From a virus: a DNA stretch of 64,000 nt. The notes beneath the pieces are model-generated. The model made no database searches. It was not told the origin of the DNA and saw only the letters and a program-made list of their open reading frames with translations. Of this stretch, positions 40,787 through 49,617 are shown piece by piece (position 1 is the stretch's first letter; each line of letters begins with the position of its first letter). The position numbers were made by a program, and so were the translations under genes. The stretch spans positions 19,448 to 83,447 of the IMG/VR virus record IMGVR_UViG_3300024520_000055. One strand, 5' to 3'.

Positions 40787-43700
40787 CTACTCAGTCTCGT
40801 GTTCGGGCTCGGATGTAGGAATGTCGGTCTTCTCGTCATCGTCACGCTGCTTTTTCGCGTCGTCAATTTTGGTAACGTTTTCCAGGTCGGCGGAGGACGT
40901 GAAGTCTCCCAGTGCCTTGGACAGGTTGAACACAGTCACACCTTTGGGGGAGTAACCGGGACCTCCGAACAGCTTCTCGATATGAGGCCACGCTTTTTTG
41001 ACTGGAACAGCGAACTCACTCACGTCGCACAGAGCCTTGAGCTGTCCTGCTGTCCGGTTGCCCTCCAGAATGGAACGGTGTCCTTTCAGAATGGCTGACT
41101 CGGCATGCGTCCAGTGAACCACGAGCCAGTTCTTGTGCTGTTGGTAGTAGACCCCAAGGTTGGCGTTGTTCACGGTGTTGATGCGCAGCTTGGGGTCATT
41201 CAACAGCCCGCGCAACGTGGTGCTGCCAGAGAACGTGGCAACGTCCAACATCAGCACGCTGTCCAACAGAGCGTCGAGGATAACCTCGCCTTCGGAACGC
41301 ACGCCGACGTACTCGTTTTCGTTGATGCGCTTGGCCTCTGCCAAATCCTTGGCGAACTTCTTCCACGGCATCTTGAGAAACCGATAGAGCGTGATGAGTG
41401 GGATGACCGTCTCTTTGAAACGGCTGTCCGTTTCCCGGGGCATGATCTCCTTGGTCATCAGCTCTTTCTTGGTGCTCCAGTAGAGCCTGTAGATCTCCGG
41501 GACGTGTGGCAGCAGCCCAAGCGTGACTTGCTGACGCAGTTCCTTGAGGTCTTTCTCACCGTACTTCTGCCCGATGGCCTGGTCCGGCGGAATGCGGTTC
41601 TTCCGTTGGTCCATTACGAGCATCACAACCCGCGACAAGTCGGCCAGTTCCCTCGGGGGGTGGGCCGCCGCCATGAGGATCGGGAAGTTCAGAGTGTATT
41701 CTCTCACCTTACCCGATACGGTTCCCTGGGTTCGGTGGGCCTCGTCAGCGATCATTGAACGGAACTCGAGCAGCAACTCTCGGACCACCCGGGAGCGCGA
41801 ACTTCCGTCCGCCTTGTCCTCGAACTCGTCCATGACGAGACCCCAAGCACTGTTGTTCATCGCCTGTCTGATGCCCGCAACGGTGTAGTTCTCGGTGGCG
41901 TAAACGGGCTCGACGATACCGAACAACTTGTCGGACGAGATGGAGAAGAACTGCCGGAGCAATTTGGTTTTACCAGATGAATAGGCCCCCGAGATGAATG
42001 TCATCAGGGTGCCCGGAAAAAGTGACATGTATGGGAAAACCATGGCCAGCAGGGCACAGTAGGTTGTGTCGATATCGTGGTGAATGAACGCCCAGCCAGT
42101 GCCTACGATGTCCTTCAGCTTACGAAACACCTCGGACAGCATGATGGCCGAGGCGTCTTCCAGAATTCCGTCACCATTGAGAGCTTCGGTCCACTTGGCT
42201 CGTACATCAGGGAGGAACAGGTTGTTGCGATAGAGCGGGTTCTCCAGCTTGGTGACTTCTGTTCCATCCTTCTCGTAGCGCACCAGGTGTGTGTTCTTTC
42301 CGTTGTGGACCGCCGCCTCGATGACGCCGTCGGCAGCGCCGAGGAGGTGAATGCCCTGGGTTCTTTCCCGGATACCTCGAAGGTCCTGGCTACGTCCCGC
42401 GATGATCTGGAGGGCTTCCTCCAACGCCGTGCGCATGTTGCGCTTCTGTTGTTCCAGGCTCAGAGGGATCGGGTTGGCCTCTCCGTCATCGCCCCGCATG
42501 TACTTGTGCGTCATGCAGAGGGGGATGCCGATCTCCCGTTGGCCCCAGTCGAGGAGGGACCCGGTGTCCATGGCCAGTTGTGCGACACAGTCCGTTGACT
42601 TCGCCAGCATGAGGTGCCGGGTGTCGCTCTTCTCCTTGTGCCAGAGCAGGATCTCGACGGAACTGCCATGTATCCCTCCGTCGTTCCGAGTACCGATCAC
42701 GGTGTAGTAGTCTTCGAGCTTCTCGGCCAGTCTCCTAGCAAAGCCTTGGGAGGTGTCGTCAGACACCATGGACTCGCGCAACAGGTCAGCAGAGCCCAGG
42801 CCGTATGCCTGTTCGATTAACTGGAAGAACGCTTTCTTCTGGCTCTCGTCGCAGAGGTAGTTCTTGGCGTGATCCAGGGCAATTTCTTCCCGCCGCTTGA
42901 CGTCGGCTTCCGACGTTTGGCGCAGAAGATGGTCGGCACGTTGGTACGCTACCTGGTAGGTGAAGATGTAGCGCGTATTATCCAGAAAGGCCTCGTAAGA
43001 GTCCTCAAAGCCCCGCAGGTTCACGGCGTCCGAAGGGTCGAACTTGTGTGGATCACCAGACTCCCACTGGAAGTGCCGGAACGACTTGATTGAATCCGGG
43101 ATACTTTTGGCCAGCATCAGTCCCTGGTCACGTCCGGCGTTGTCGTTGTCTCCGACCCAGAAGACTTGTTCGACGCCGACATGGACAAGATCGCTGATGT
43201 CCGTGTTGGTCTTGCCTCCCTTGGAGACGCAGATGCGGTCCAATTTCCCGGTTTGAATTTGGGAGGCGGCGATGGCGAGCTGGTCAAATTCACCTTCTAC
43301 GACCAGGGCGTTCTTGCTGACCGGGTGCCCCATGAGAGACGAGTAAACGTTGAGCCCGAAGAGTCCGACGTTGTGTTCGAACTCGTCTTCCAAGGCGACG
43401 ACGCCCTTGGCGTCAGGATCGGGATTGCGTAAGCGAATCCTGCCAATCTCCCTGGCGCTCCGGGTGTTGAAGAACGTCATCCACCCAGCCCAGCCCTTCT
43501 CGTAGGCTTGCGCCAGGTAGGACATGATCGCCTTGTAGAGCTCCATGTCCTTCTCGGCGTACTGGTCGTAGAAGACCTGGAGCACAGGCATCGCCCCGAT
43601 GGGCAGCAGATGCCACGCATCGGGGTCGATCTTCTTGTGGTCCTTGAAGAACTTCACCGCGGCCTGGACGTAGGAGTGTGCAGGCTCCTCTGGCTTGTTG

Positions 43701-44152
43701 TAGGCGTCGATGAGAAGGTTGCGTGAAGTCTCGAAGATGGCCTGCTTGGCACGCTGAACGAGATCGAAGCCCTCCAGCTCCGCGAGGATCTTCTTGGTGA
43801 ACCGCTTGAGGCCGAAGCGCTCCTTCATCTTGGTGACGGCCTCGACCGACGAGCACTTGGCCACCTTCTTTACGAAGTAAACCGGGTTGCGCTCGAAGTA
43901 TTCGCAGGCCGAGGACCAGCACTTGGCGTGGCCGCGTTGGAGATCCACCGTGAATGAGGGAGTGCTATCCGAGTGAGTCCCCACCGGGCAGCGTCCCTTG
44001 AGGGCGCGGCCGTGGATGACCCACCGACTGTCGGGAGAGATATCCCCCAGGAACGCGCGCCAGTCCTCTGGCGAACCAGAGTCCCAGAGTTCAACGAGGC
44101 GCTTCGATGTCAGATCAAATGTTGACCTCTGTTGTTGCTGCTGCCTTGCCAT
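40787..44152 (-). CDS. Primase-helicase (DnaG-type primase fused to an AAA ATPase)
   Basis: 1121 residues from the ATG at 44152 (M-A-R-Q-Q-Q-Q-Q); the upstream extension to 44317 is antisense-like and overlaps the nuclease gene. A zinc-binding primase head is near residues 50-75 (R-C-P-V-G-T-H-S-D, K-C-W-S-S-A-C). TOPRIM acids: L-V-V-E-G-E-F-D near 286 and W-V-G-D-N-D-N-A-G-R-D near 334. The C-terminal half has Walker A S-G-A-Y-S-S-G-K-T-K near 726 and a D-E-F-E acidic motif about 50 residues on (L-V-M-D-E-F-E), so it is an AAA/SF3-like motor rather than a DnaB-type helicase. It opens DNA and makes primers for the polymerase encoded next. Confidence 0.85.
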   Translation of the reverse strand: MARQQQQQRSTFDLTSKRLVELWDSGSPEDWRAFLGDISPDSRWVIHGRALKGRCPVGTHSDSTPSFTVDLQRGHAKCWSSACEYFERNPVYFVKKVAKCSSVEAVTKMKERFGLKRFTKKILAELEGFDLVQRAKQAIFETSRNLLIDAYNKPEEPAHSYVQAAVKFFKDHKKIDPDAWHLLPIGAMPVLQVFYDQYAEKDMELYKAIMSYLAQAYEKGWAGWMTFFNTRSAREIGRIRLRNPDPDAKGVVALEDEFEHNVGLFGLNVYSSLMGHPVSKNALVVEGEFDQLAIAASQIQTGKLDRICVSKGGKTNTDISDLVHVGVEQVFWVGDNDNAGRDQGLMLAKSIPDSIKSFRHFQWESGDPHKFDPSDAVNLRGFEDSYEAFLDNTRYIFTYQVAYQRADHLLRQTSEADVKRREEIALDHAKNYLCDESQKKAFFQLIEQAYGLGSADLLRESMVSDDTSQGFARRLAEKLEDYYTVIGTRNDGGIHGSSVEILLWHKEKSDTRHLMLAKSTDCVAQLAMDTGSLLDWGQREIGIPLCMTHKYMRGDDGEANPIPLSLEQQKRNMRTALEEALQIIAGRSQDLRGIRERTQGIHLLGAADGVIEAAVHNGKNTHLVRYEKDGTEVTKLENPLYRNNLFLPDVRAKWTEALNGDGILEDASAIMLSEVFRKLKDIVGTGWAFIHHDIDTTYCALLAMVFPYMSLFPGTLMTFISGAYSSGKTKLLRQFFSISSDKLFGIVEPVYATENYTVAGIRQAMNNSAWGLVMDEFEDKADGSSRSRVVRELLLEFRSMIADEAHRTQGTVSGKVREYTLNFPILMAAAHPPRELADLSRVVMLVMDQRKNRIPPDQAIGQKYGEKDLKELRQQVTLGLLPHVPEIYRLYWSTKKELMTKEIMPRETDSRFKETVIPLITLYRFLKMPWKKFAKDLAEAKRINENEYVGVRSEGEVILDALLDSVLMLDVATFSGSTTLRGLLNDPKLRINTVNNANLGVYYQQHKNWLVVHWTHAESAILKGHRSILEGNRTAGQLKALCDVSEFAVPVKKAWPHIEKLFGGPGYSPKGVTVFNLSKALGDFTSSADLENVTKIDDAKKQRDDDEKTDIPTSEPEHETE

Positions 44153-44978
44153 CACTACCACCACTGCTCGTTTGCATCGCCGTGAAAGCCTCGCAGGCCT
44201 CCGTGTATCCACACCAGTCGCAGTGCTTTCCGGTCCACTGGTCATTCTTGTTCCCGAAGGCGCCCGCCTTGTTGAGGAACTCGATGAGCCAGTTGCGCAT
44301 GCGAATGGAAATCTCACGGCGCATCATTACAGGAATCCAGTCGATCGTGCCGTCCAGAATGTAGTGGACGGCGGGCTGCACGGCCAGAATGTTGAAGTCC
44401 GGAACCTTGAGGCCATAGACACCAAGGATTTGGTATCCCCGAAGCTGCTCCAGGTACCATTCCATGCGTCCCTTGGCGCGTGCCTTGTGGTCAATGACCA
44501 CGAGGTTTCCCCCGTGCGTGGGAATGCCAAGGTCGATGACGCCGCGGAAAAGGCCATCGTTGTTGAAGAACTCACAGGGCTCGAAGTCCGGCGTGATCGC
44601 CATTCGCAGTTCGACCAGGAGGGGCGACTTCGTCTCAGCCCCCTTCGCAGCCACAAACTTCCGAATGCGCTCACCGAACTCGAGGATTTGACTCTTGTAG
44701 AGACGCAGCTCGTCGGTTTCCGCCGACGTGAGATCGTGCTTCCCTTCTTGGATGCGCAGGATGTTATCGATGGGCACGTCGGGGCGCTTCAACATCGCTT
44801 CGACAGTCTCGTGTGCTGCGAGGCCCACCTTGCGGCGGCTCGTGGCGGGAGGCTCCACGCCCTTTACCCGCTCCACATATTTCTTCCGGAACTGCCACGG
44901 ACAGTTCAGCGCCATCTTGGCTTTCGAATTGGACCACGGGGCATAGCGCATGCAATCGGCGGTCAGCTTGAAACTCAT
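44115..44978 (-). CDS. RecB/Cas4-type PD-(D/E)XK nuclease 1
   Basis: 287 residues from the ATG at 44978 (M-S-F-K-L-T), with GGGGAG upstream. PD-(D/E)XK signature: F-R-G-V-I-D-L-G near residue 150 and V-V-I-D-H-K-A-R near 165, followed by Y-L-E-Q-L-R-G-Y helical motif (QxxxY-like). An N-terminal Cys (L-N-C-P-W-Q-F) and C-terminal H-C-D-W-C-G-Y-T-E-A-C could hold an Fe-S cluster, as in Cas4/AddB. Such phage nucleases process DNA ends for recombination. It overlaps the primase by 38 bases and follows a terminator-like hairpin. Confidence 0.8.
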   Translation of the reverse strand: MSFKLTADCMRYAPWSNSKAKMALNCPWQFRKKYVERVKGVEPPATSRRKVGLAAHETVEAMLKRPDVPIDNILRIQEGKHDLTSAETDELRLYKSQILEFGERIRKFVAAKGAETKSPLLVELRMAITPDFEPCEFFNNDGLFRGVIDLGIPTHGGNLVVIDHKARAKGRMEWYLEQLRGYQILGVYGLKVPDFNILAVQPAVHYILDGTIDWIPVMMRREISIRMRNWLIEFLNKAGAFGNKNDQWTGKHCDWCGYTEACEAFTAMQTSSGGSDGKAAATTEVNI

Positions 44979-44988
44979 TGTTCTCCCC

Positions 44989-45022
44989 AAAAAAGAGGCG
45001 TCCATCCGGTTAGGATGAACGC
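44989..45022 (-). terminator. Intrinsic terminator or attenuator upstream of nuclease 1
   Basis: Minus-strand hairpin with a 10-bp stem containing one wobble (plus arms 44998-45007 and 45013-45022, loop GGTTA) followed by CTC and six T (plus A run 44989-44994). The T run directly touches the GGGGAG ribosome-binding site of the nuclease gene at 44978, so it would also control entry into the nuclease-primase-polymerase genes. Confidence 0.7.
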
Positions 45023-45055
45023 CACCTGTTCACTTCAAAGTCAGCACTGGGTGGA

Positions 45056-46039
45056 TCACAGGCTGCCCGCGTGATCCTCGACGTCGGGAGTCCCGGTTCC
45101 CTCTTCGCCCTCGCTACCGACGGTCGTCGTTCCCTCGACGTCCACGGTGTCTCCGGCCTCGCCCCCGGGACCGTAGGAGCCCCGCTGCGGGCCGTCGGTT
45201 CCGTCGGTGCCGCCAGAGGCCTCCTTCGTCATCCGCGTCGCCTCGGCGTCGTCCTGATCGGACCACTCCAAGACCTTCTCGAACAGGAAGTCCACGACGG
45301 TCATCTCGTCCTTGGAAGGGTGAACCTCTTCGCCCCCCTCGTCCCGGGCGACCTCGACCAGGTGCGCGTGGTAGGTGTTGCTTCCTGCCTCTCGCTTGTC
45401 GCCGTAGAACCGGTAGGCCCGGCTGAAGATCTCGTCGGTGGCCGGGAGCAGCTTCTTGAGCATCTTCTGGGCAGGCTGTCCAGCCTTGCCCTTCAGCGTG
45501 TAGCGGTACATGCCGCTGAAGTCGGCCATCAGCAGGACGATGCCGATGCAATCGTCGCAGCCGCCGTCCTTGAACACCTTGCCCGCGCCGTCCTTGCGGA
45601 AAGTGGGCTTCTCGGGACACTGCTCGCAGTAGACCCCGCGGATGCTGTGCTCACGGTCCGGCGACCGGCAAGCGAGGCCGGTGCCCGAGAAGAACACCCG
45701 CTCTTCCTTGAAGAGCAGCACGTATCCGACCAGCGACGCGCCGAGAGCCGTCATCGCATCGTCGAAGTACTCGCCCGCCTTGCAATCGTCGGGTGCGTTG
45801 CTCGTCGACTTCTGCATCAGGTTCAGGAACGGGAACTGCTTGCGGGATCCTGCGGCCATCTTCATGCCGCGTTTGGCAGGGGCCAAGGGTGTCATCGCCT
45901 TGGACAGGTTCTTCTGGATGTCTTCGGGCAATCGTGCGAGCGCTTTGAGCACTGCATCGGGCGCCTTCATCGCATCGGGCACTGAGATGACCAGGGCTGT
46001 CTCGGTCTGGGGGGACTCATCCTTTTTCGGCTTCGCCAT
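45056..46039 (-). CDS. Possible ssDNA-binding protein (Zn, acidic tail)
   Basis: 327 residues from the ATG at 46039 (GGAGAC site), M-A-K-P-K-K-D-E. The core holds five Cys that could bind zinc (L-A-C-R-S-P, Y-C-E-Q-C-P, G-C-D-D-C-I-G near residues 125-165). The last 60 residues are Gly/Glu/Asp/Thr-rich and end acidic (V-E-D-H-A-G-S-L), like the tail of ssDNA-binding proteins. A zinc core with an acidic tail is the T4 gp32 layout, and its place among replication genes fits, but no sequence family match can be claimed. It ends 34 bases before a terminator. Confidence 0.45.
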   Translation of the reverse strand: MAKPKKDESPQTETALVISVPDAMKAPDAVLKALARLPEDIQKNLSKAMTPLAPAKRGMKMAAGSRKQFPFLNLMQKSTSNAPDDCKAGEYFDDAMTALGASLVGYVLLFKEERVFFSGTGLACRSPDREHSIRGVYCEQCPEKPTFRKDGAGKVFKDGGCDDCIGIVLLMADFSGMYRYTLKGKAGQPAQKMLKKLLPATDEIFSRAYRFYGDKREAGSNTYHAHLVEVARDEGGEEVHPSKDEMTVVDFLFEKVLEWSDQDDAEATRMTKEASGGTDGTDGPQRGSYGPGGEAGDTVDVEGTTTVGSEGEEGTGTPDVEDHAGSL

Positions 46040-46055
46040 GTCTCCTTCTCTCCTT

Positions 46056-46074
46056 GTTGTTTGCCTCCTCCGTG
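46056..46074 (-). other. Leader hairpin before the SSB-like gene
   Basis: Stem TGCCTCC-(5)-GGAGGCA, 7 perfect bp, lies just upstream of the AAGGAGAGAAGGAGAC ribosome-binding stretch of the gene starting at 46039. It may protect the 5' end of the transcript or bind a regulator, as known for autoregulated ssDNA-binding proteins; this is inference. Confidence 0.35.
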
Positions 46075-46124
46075 GAGGCACGCAACAGTCTCTGTGATTG
46101 GGATGAGGTTGTCAACCCAGAAAC

Positions 46125-46140
46125 CCCGGATCGATCCGGG
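46125..46140 (-). terminator. Perfect 16-base palindrome after the 46151 gene
   Basis: CCCGGATCGATCCGGG lies 10 bases downstream of the stop of the minus-strand gene 46151-46927. On the minus strand it is followed only by GGTTTCTGGG, a poor T tract, so it may be a weak terminator or a protein-binding site. Confidence 0.3.
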
Positions 46141-46150
46141 ATTCCTGTCG

Positions 46151-46927
46151 TTAGTGGTTTTCTCCGGGAGGCACCACAACATCTTGTGGATCCTCCTCCT
46201 GAGCAGCAGATAATGCCGCCGTTGCAGCGGCTATTTCGGGGGGAATATCGGTGACGGTCGCGCCCTCTTGAAGCTCTTCCTTCTCTAGCTCCCACTGTGA
46301 GATCGTGTGCTGCATTCCGCCTAAGATCTGCTGCTTCACGAACTGCTCCAGGAACCCCTCGCCATTCCAGTACGGCCCTGCCGCGCGATCGACAGCGGCG
46401 CGGACTGGCTTGAGTTGTTGTTCCAAGGTGGCCTGGTCCACGGCCCACGCCAGGTGGTACTTCCCGTTGAAGTGGTTCTGTGCCGCCTGGATTATCTTGC
46501 GTGCTTCGGGAGGCGACTGCTCTGGTCCCATCGTTGACGTCTGCCGCAGGAACACCATGCCGCTGCTGCGCAGATCGACAACCAGGATCCCTTCGGTCGC
46601 AACGTATTGTCTTCCCGAATCCATGGATGGAAGTTCCTCCCCGAACGGGAAGAACCCCAGATTCTGAATGAAGAGAAGGTGCGGCTTCTCGTCCCGTAAT
46701 CGTAGAAGAGGAAACTCGGTTGGCTCTTGCCAAAGGATTTCCCAGACACCCCACGGGTCGAGAGTGTGCTCTGCGATAAGAGCAAGAAGAACGTAACCTG
46801 TATCCAAACCGCATTTCCGCAGCTTGGTGAGGACAGGGGGAAGGAGGGAAGGGATCCCCCCGTCCACAGCGATTTCCACTGTCGACGGGGGCTCCCCTTG
46901 GCATCCGATCAGGTCCCAAACGTCCAT
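46151..46927 (-). CDS. Hypothetical protein
   Basis: 258 residues, ATG three bases after the ParB-like gene's stop. Mixed alpha/beta N-terminal half (Y-V-A-T-E-G-I-L-V-V-D-L-R-S-S-G-M-V-F-L-R) and helical C-terminal half ending in an acidic, Ala/Glu-rich tail (A-A-A-T-A-A-L-S-A-A-Q-E-E-D-P-Q-D). No Cys cluster or nucleotide-binding motif. Its place between the ParB-like and SSB-like genes suggests a DNA-metabolism role. Not recognised. Confidence 0.55.
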   Translation of the reverse strand: MDVWDLIGCQGEPPSTVEIAVDGGIPSLLPPVLTKLRKCGLDTGYVLLALIAEHTLDPWGVWEILWQEPTEFPLLRLRDEKPHLLFIQNLGFFPFGEELPSMDSGRQYVATEGILVVDLRSSGMVFLRQTSTMGPEQSPPEARKIIQAAQNHFNGKYHLAWAVDQATLEQQLKPVRAAVDRAAGPYWNGEGFLEQFVKQQILGGMQHTISQWELEKEELQEGATVTDIPPEIAAATAALSAAQEEDPQDVVVPPGENH

Positions 46928-46930
46928 GGC

Positions 46931-47977
46931 CTACTTCTTGGCCTTCTTGGACGCCTTCTTGATCGGGGACTTCTTGGCGAACGGTGCCTTGGCCCCCTTG
47001 GGGTTCATCGGGTCAGCCGGGAGCTGGAGCTTGTGGAGCCCCACCATCCGGATGTCGTCCCGCAGGCCGAGCTGGAACTCGAACGCCTGCTGCATCCCCT
47101 CCAGGAACCCCGCCTCCCGATCGGAGTAGGACTTCCGCTTCAGGCCCAGCGCCTTGGGCGGCTTGTGGCCCGCGGGCCGGTTGTCCGCGTCCATGCGCAG
47201 CGCATGGTAGGAAGCGAAGTACCCGCTGAGCAGGCGTTTGAATGGCTGCGGGTTGAACGCCTTGTACTTCTCGTCCGGATCGACCTTCGTGCGGGACTGC
47301 TCCTTGCGCGTCGGACGCCCGCGGCGCTTCCCCGTGGCCGACTTGGCGGCCTTGCCCTTCGAGGTATGCGTCTCCTTCTCGAGGGCGTCCTGCACGAGCT
47401 CCTTGACGTCCTCGATGGCCTCGCCCTCGGACCGCTTGGCGACCTTCGCCTTGACCTTGGGGTCCTCGATGCGCGCGATCTCGCGCACGGCCGTCGGCGT
47501 CAGGCGTCCTGCCTTCACTGCCCGCTGGATGTCGGCGGGCTGCTCCAACAGCTTGAGGCACTGGGAAACGAAGCCCTGGGAGACACTGAGAATCTTGGAC
47601 ACGTCCTTGGCCTTGAGCCCCTTCTTCTCCATGAGAGTCTTGACGCCGCGCGCCTTCTCCAGGGCGTTGAGCGACTTCCGCTGGATGTTGGCGGACACCA
47701 TGACGACGTCGGGATCGATGTCGGTGTCAACGAGGACGTTGACCTTGTACCGACGCAGCTCCTTCATGCAGATGAGACGGCGCTGTCCGTCGATCAGGAG
47801 GTACTTGCCTCCCTTCTTCTTCTTCTTGTCCGGGTGGGGGCACACCAGGATGGGCGTGTGCATTCCGTTCTGGCGGATGTCCTCCTTGAGCTGAGACAGG
47901 TCCCCGAGTTCCTCGCGGGGGTTGCCTGACACTTCGATGAGGCTGGACGTCACGTTCTCGTGCAACTTCTGGGGCAT
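46931..47977 (-). CDS. ParB-like protein
   Basis: 348 residues, ATG with AAGGAG eight bases upstream. The N-terminal ParB/sulfiredoxin-fold domain has the order N-P-R-E-E-L, L-K-E-D-I-R-Q-N-G-M-H-T-P-I-L-V and L-L-I-D-G-Q-R-R-L-I-C-M (the G-E-R-R box as G-Q-R-R), then A-N-I-Q-R-K-S-L-N. A helix-turn-helix (K-A-K-D-V-S-K-I-L-S-V-S-Q-G-F-V-S-Q) follows near residue 125-145. The C-terminus is strongly basic (K-K-S-P-I-K-K-A-S-K-K-A-K-K). Such proteins act in partition, as CTP switches, or as nucleases and gene regulators; no ParA was seen, so partition is not implied. Confidence 0.75.
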   Translation of the reverse strand: MPQKLHENVTSSLIEVSGNPREELGDLSQLKEDIRQNGMHTPILVCPHPDKKKKKGGKYLLIDGQRRLICMKELRRYKVNVLVDTDIDPDVVMVSANIQRKSLNALEKARGVKTLMEKKGLKAKDVSKILSVSQGFVSQCLKLLEQPADIQRAVKAGRLTPTAVREIARIEDPKVKAKVAKRSEGEAIEDVKELVQDALEKETHTSKGKAAKSATGKRRGRPTRKEQSRTKVDPDEKYKAFNPQPFKRLLSGYFASYHALRMDADNRPAGHKPPKALGLKRKSYSDREAGFLEGMQQAFEFQLGLRDDIRMVGLHKLQLPADPMNPKGAKAPFAKKSPIKKASKKAKK

Positions 47978-48148
47978 CTAGGGGGCTCCTTCCTTGTTTC
48001 CTTCGAATCCCTCTGTCCCATGTTCAGGACAGGACCACAGCCCCGATCCGGGGCTCAATTCCGTACATTTCTTCCCGCACAAAGGGCACCGAACGCCCTC
48101 TTCGGCTGTCTTGTCGACGGGCTCTTCTTCAACTCCGTATTTTTCCAT
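47978..48148 (-). CDS. Small zinc-ribbon protein
   Basis: 56 residues from the ATG at 48148, one base after the stop of the upstream nuclease, with GGAG nine bases before. A zinc-ribbon/HC3-type motif is clear: V-R-C-P-L-C-G-K-K-C-T-E-L, about 13 residues, W-S-C-P-E-H-G. An acidic N-terminus and a short Gly/Glu tail flank it. It may be a transcription or replication accessory; function unknown. Confidence 0.6.
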   Translation of the reverse strand: MEKYGVEEEPVDKTAEEGVRCPLCGKKCTELSPGSGLWSCPEHGTEGFEGNKEGAP

Positions 48149-48149
48149 G

Positions 48150-49019
48150 TCAGGCGGCTCCTCGGCATCGGTCCCAGCCCGGGCACTTCCCTGGACGACA
48201 GCGCCAGGTATCCGGGCTGCAACGTGGGAAGTAACCGCGGGAGATTCCCATGGCGACATCCTTCACCAGTTGTTCCGCCCAACGTCCCTGCGAGGCCGTC
48301 TTGACGCCTCGGGCTTGGTAGACGTAGGGGGTCTTGGTTTTCACCAGGAGGTCGAACCGGGTTCGCGCGATTCCGTGCATCTGGGAATAGACCGCCGTCT
48401 GAAAATCGTTCTCGATCTTGTCTGCGGAATACTTCTGCCCGGATGTCTTGAAATCAACGATCTCGGTTTCGGGTGCAGGATTGATGGCGGCGCTGACATC
48501 AGGTTCCACGCCTGCGAACTCAGGCAGCCCCCCGTCAATCAGGTCGATGCGCCCCACAAGGGGGACAGAGTGGTCGATGATCTTGACAAACTCGACCTCC
48601 ACCTCCAGAGGCCTGACCAGGTGCATGACTTGCTGCCGGTACAGCCGCAAGAGGTAAAGCCCCTTGTCCTTGGCCTGCCCGGGGTCAATCCCGTCCCAGT
48701 CCTCGACGTCCTCCCCATTCTTCTCGAAGGAATCAGAGTACGCCGCCTCGTACGCTTCCACGGGCATCATGGTACCCGTCTTCTTGACGGTCAGAAAGGC
48801 AAGTTCCAGCGCCTTGTGCACAGCGCTCCCCAGGGCCAGTGCCCCGGCACGGGGGCTTGTGATCCCTACAACCCTGCGCAGGTAGAACAGTTGTGGGCAC
48901 GTCCAGTATTCGTTGATGCTGGACACGGAAAGGTAGAGATCGGGCAACTCGAACTGGCCCGTGAACTCCGGGTCCTGTTCGATTGCTTCGCGGACCTTCT
49001 GCTCCCAATATTCGCTCAC
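48150..49019 (-). CDS. RecB/Cas4-type PD-(D/E)XK nuclease 2
   Basis: 289 residues, ATG overlapping the upstream gene by four bases. RecB-family signature: S-S-I-N-E-Y-W-T-C-P-Q-L-F-Y start, G-S-A-V-H-K-A-L-E near residue 62, V-G-R-I-D-L-I near 155, E-I-V-D-F-K-T-S near 190, then Q-T-A-V-Y-S-Q (QxxxY). The C-terminus has four Cys (P-R-C-S-P-D-T-W-R-C, G-K-C-P-G-W-D-R-C) which with the N-terminal Cys suggest a metal or Fe-S cluster, as in AddB/Cas4. It is a second copy of the class in this operon, divergent from the one at 44115-44978. Confidence 0.82.
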   Translation of the reverse strand: MSEYWEQKVREAIEQDPEFTGQFELPDLYLSVSSINEYWTCPQLFYLRRVVGITSPRAGALALGSAVHKALELAFLTVKKTGTMMPVEAYEAAYSDSFEKNGEDVEDWDGIDPGQAKDKGLYLLRLYRQQVMHLVRPLEVEVEFVKIIDHSVPLVGRIDLIDGGLPEFAGVEPDVSAAINPAPETEIVDFKTSGQKYSADKIENDFQTAVYSQMHGIARTRFDLLVKTKTPYVYQARGVKTASQGRWAEQLVKDVAMGISRGYFPRCSPDTWRCRPGKCPGWDRCRGAA

Positions 49020-49603
49020 TCGGCATCCTCCCGTTTCAGGACGACCGGTCTTCCAACCGGCCCTGGGTAATTGGCATAGGAACCGTCGGGGAGTTCCCCG
49101 TCAGCGTCAGGAGGCAGCCCGGCCTCTTCGTTCGCGGCTGCCATGATTTGTTTGAGCGCGGGGGGCAGGTCATCTTGCATCTCACGCTTGGCCATGTTCA
49201 TTGCCTGTCCACGCATCTCAGCCTCGCCTTTTCCGACGAGAGCAGGATCAGCAGGAATCGTGACTTCCAATGCCCCCTCGACCTTCGTGGATTTGGGCGC
49301 AGGGGGGGCTTCAGGCGCCGCCGCAGACGGGGCAGCAGCTACTACAGTCTCCACTCCCTCCATCTTCTCAACCATGATGGAGAGGCCGTGGCGATCCCAC
49401 TTTGCATCCCCCATGACCGCGTACCCCTGTGTCTCAGAGAGCCAACGCCCGATGGCGTCTTCCATAAAGCTCTCGCCAAAAGACAGGCGCACGATTTTAC
49501 CGCCCCGGGTGAAGGCGACTAGAGCTCGTTCTCCTTCATCTGCACCTACGTGCACGAGCGCTGCAAAGATCTCCGAGAGTCCAAGCTGAATAGTCACCTT
49601 CAT
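49016..49603 (-). CDS. Hypothetical protein in the replication operon
   Basis: 195 residues from the ATG at 49603 (M-K-V-T-I-Q-L-G), preceded by AAAGGGAGAG; a longer frame to 49684 lies opposite the helicase end. The N-terminal 95 residues form a compact alpha/beta domain, then an Ala/Pro-rich linker (V-V-A-A-A-P-S-A-A-A-P-E-A-P-P-A-P), then a second domain with acidic tail. The linker suggests a two-domain adaptor. Overlaps the downstream nuclease by four bases. Not recognised. Confidence 0.55.
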   Translation of the reverse strand: MKVTIQLGLSEIFAALVHVGADEGERALVAFTRGGKIVRLSFGESFMEDAIGRWLSETQGYAVMGDAKWDRHGLSIMVEKMEGVETVVAAAPSAAAPEAPPAPKSTKVEGALEVTIPADPALVGKGEAEMRGQAMNMAKREMQDDLPPALKQIMAAANEEAGLPPDADGELPDGSYANYPGPVGRPVVLKREDAE

Positions 49604-49617
49604 TTTAACTCTCCCTT

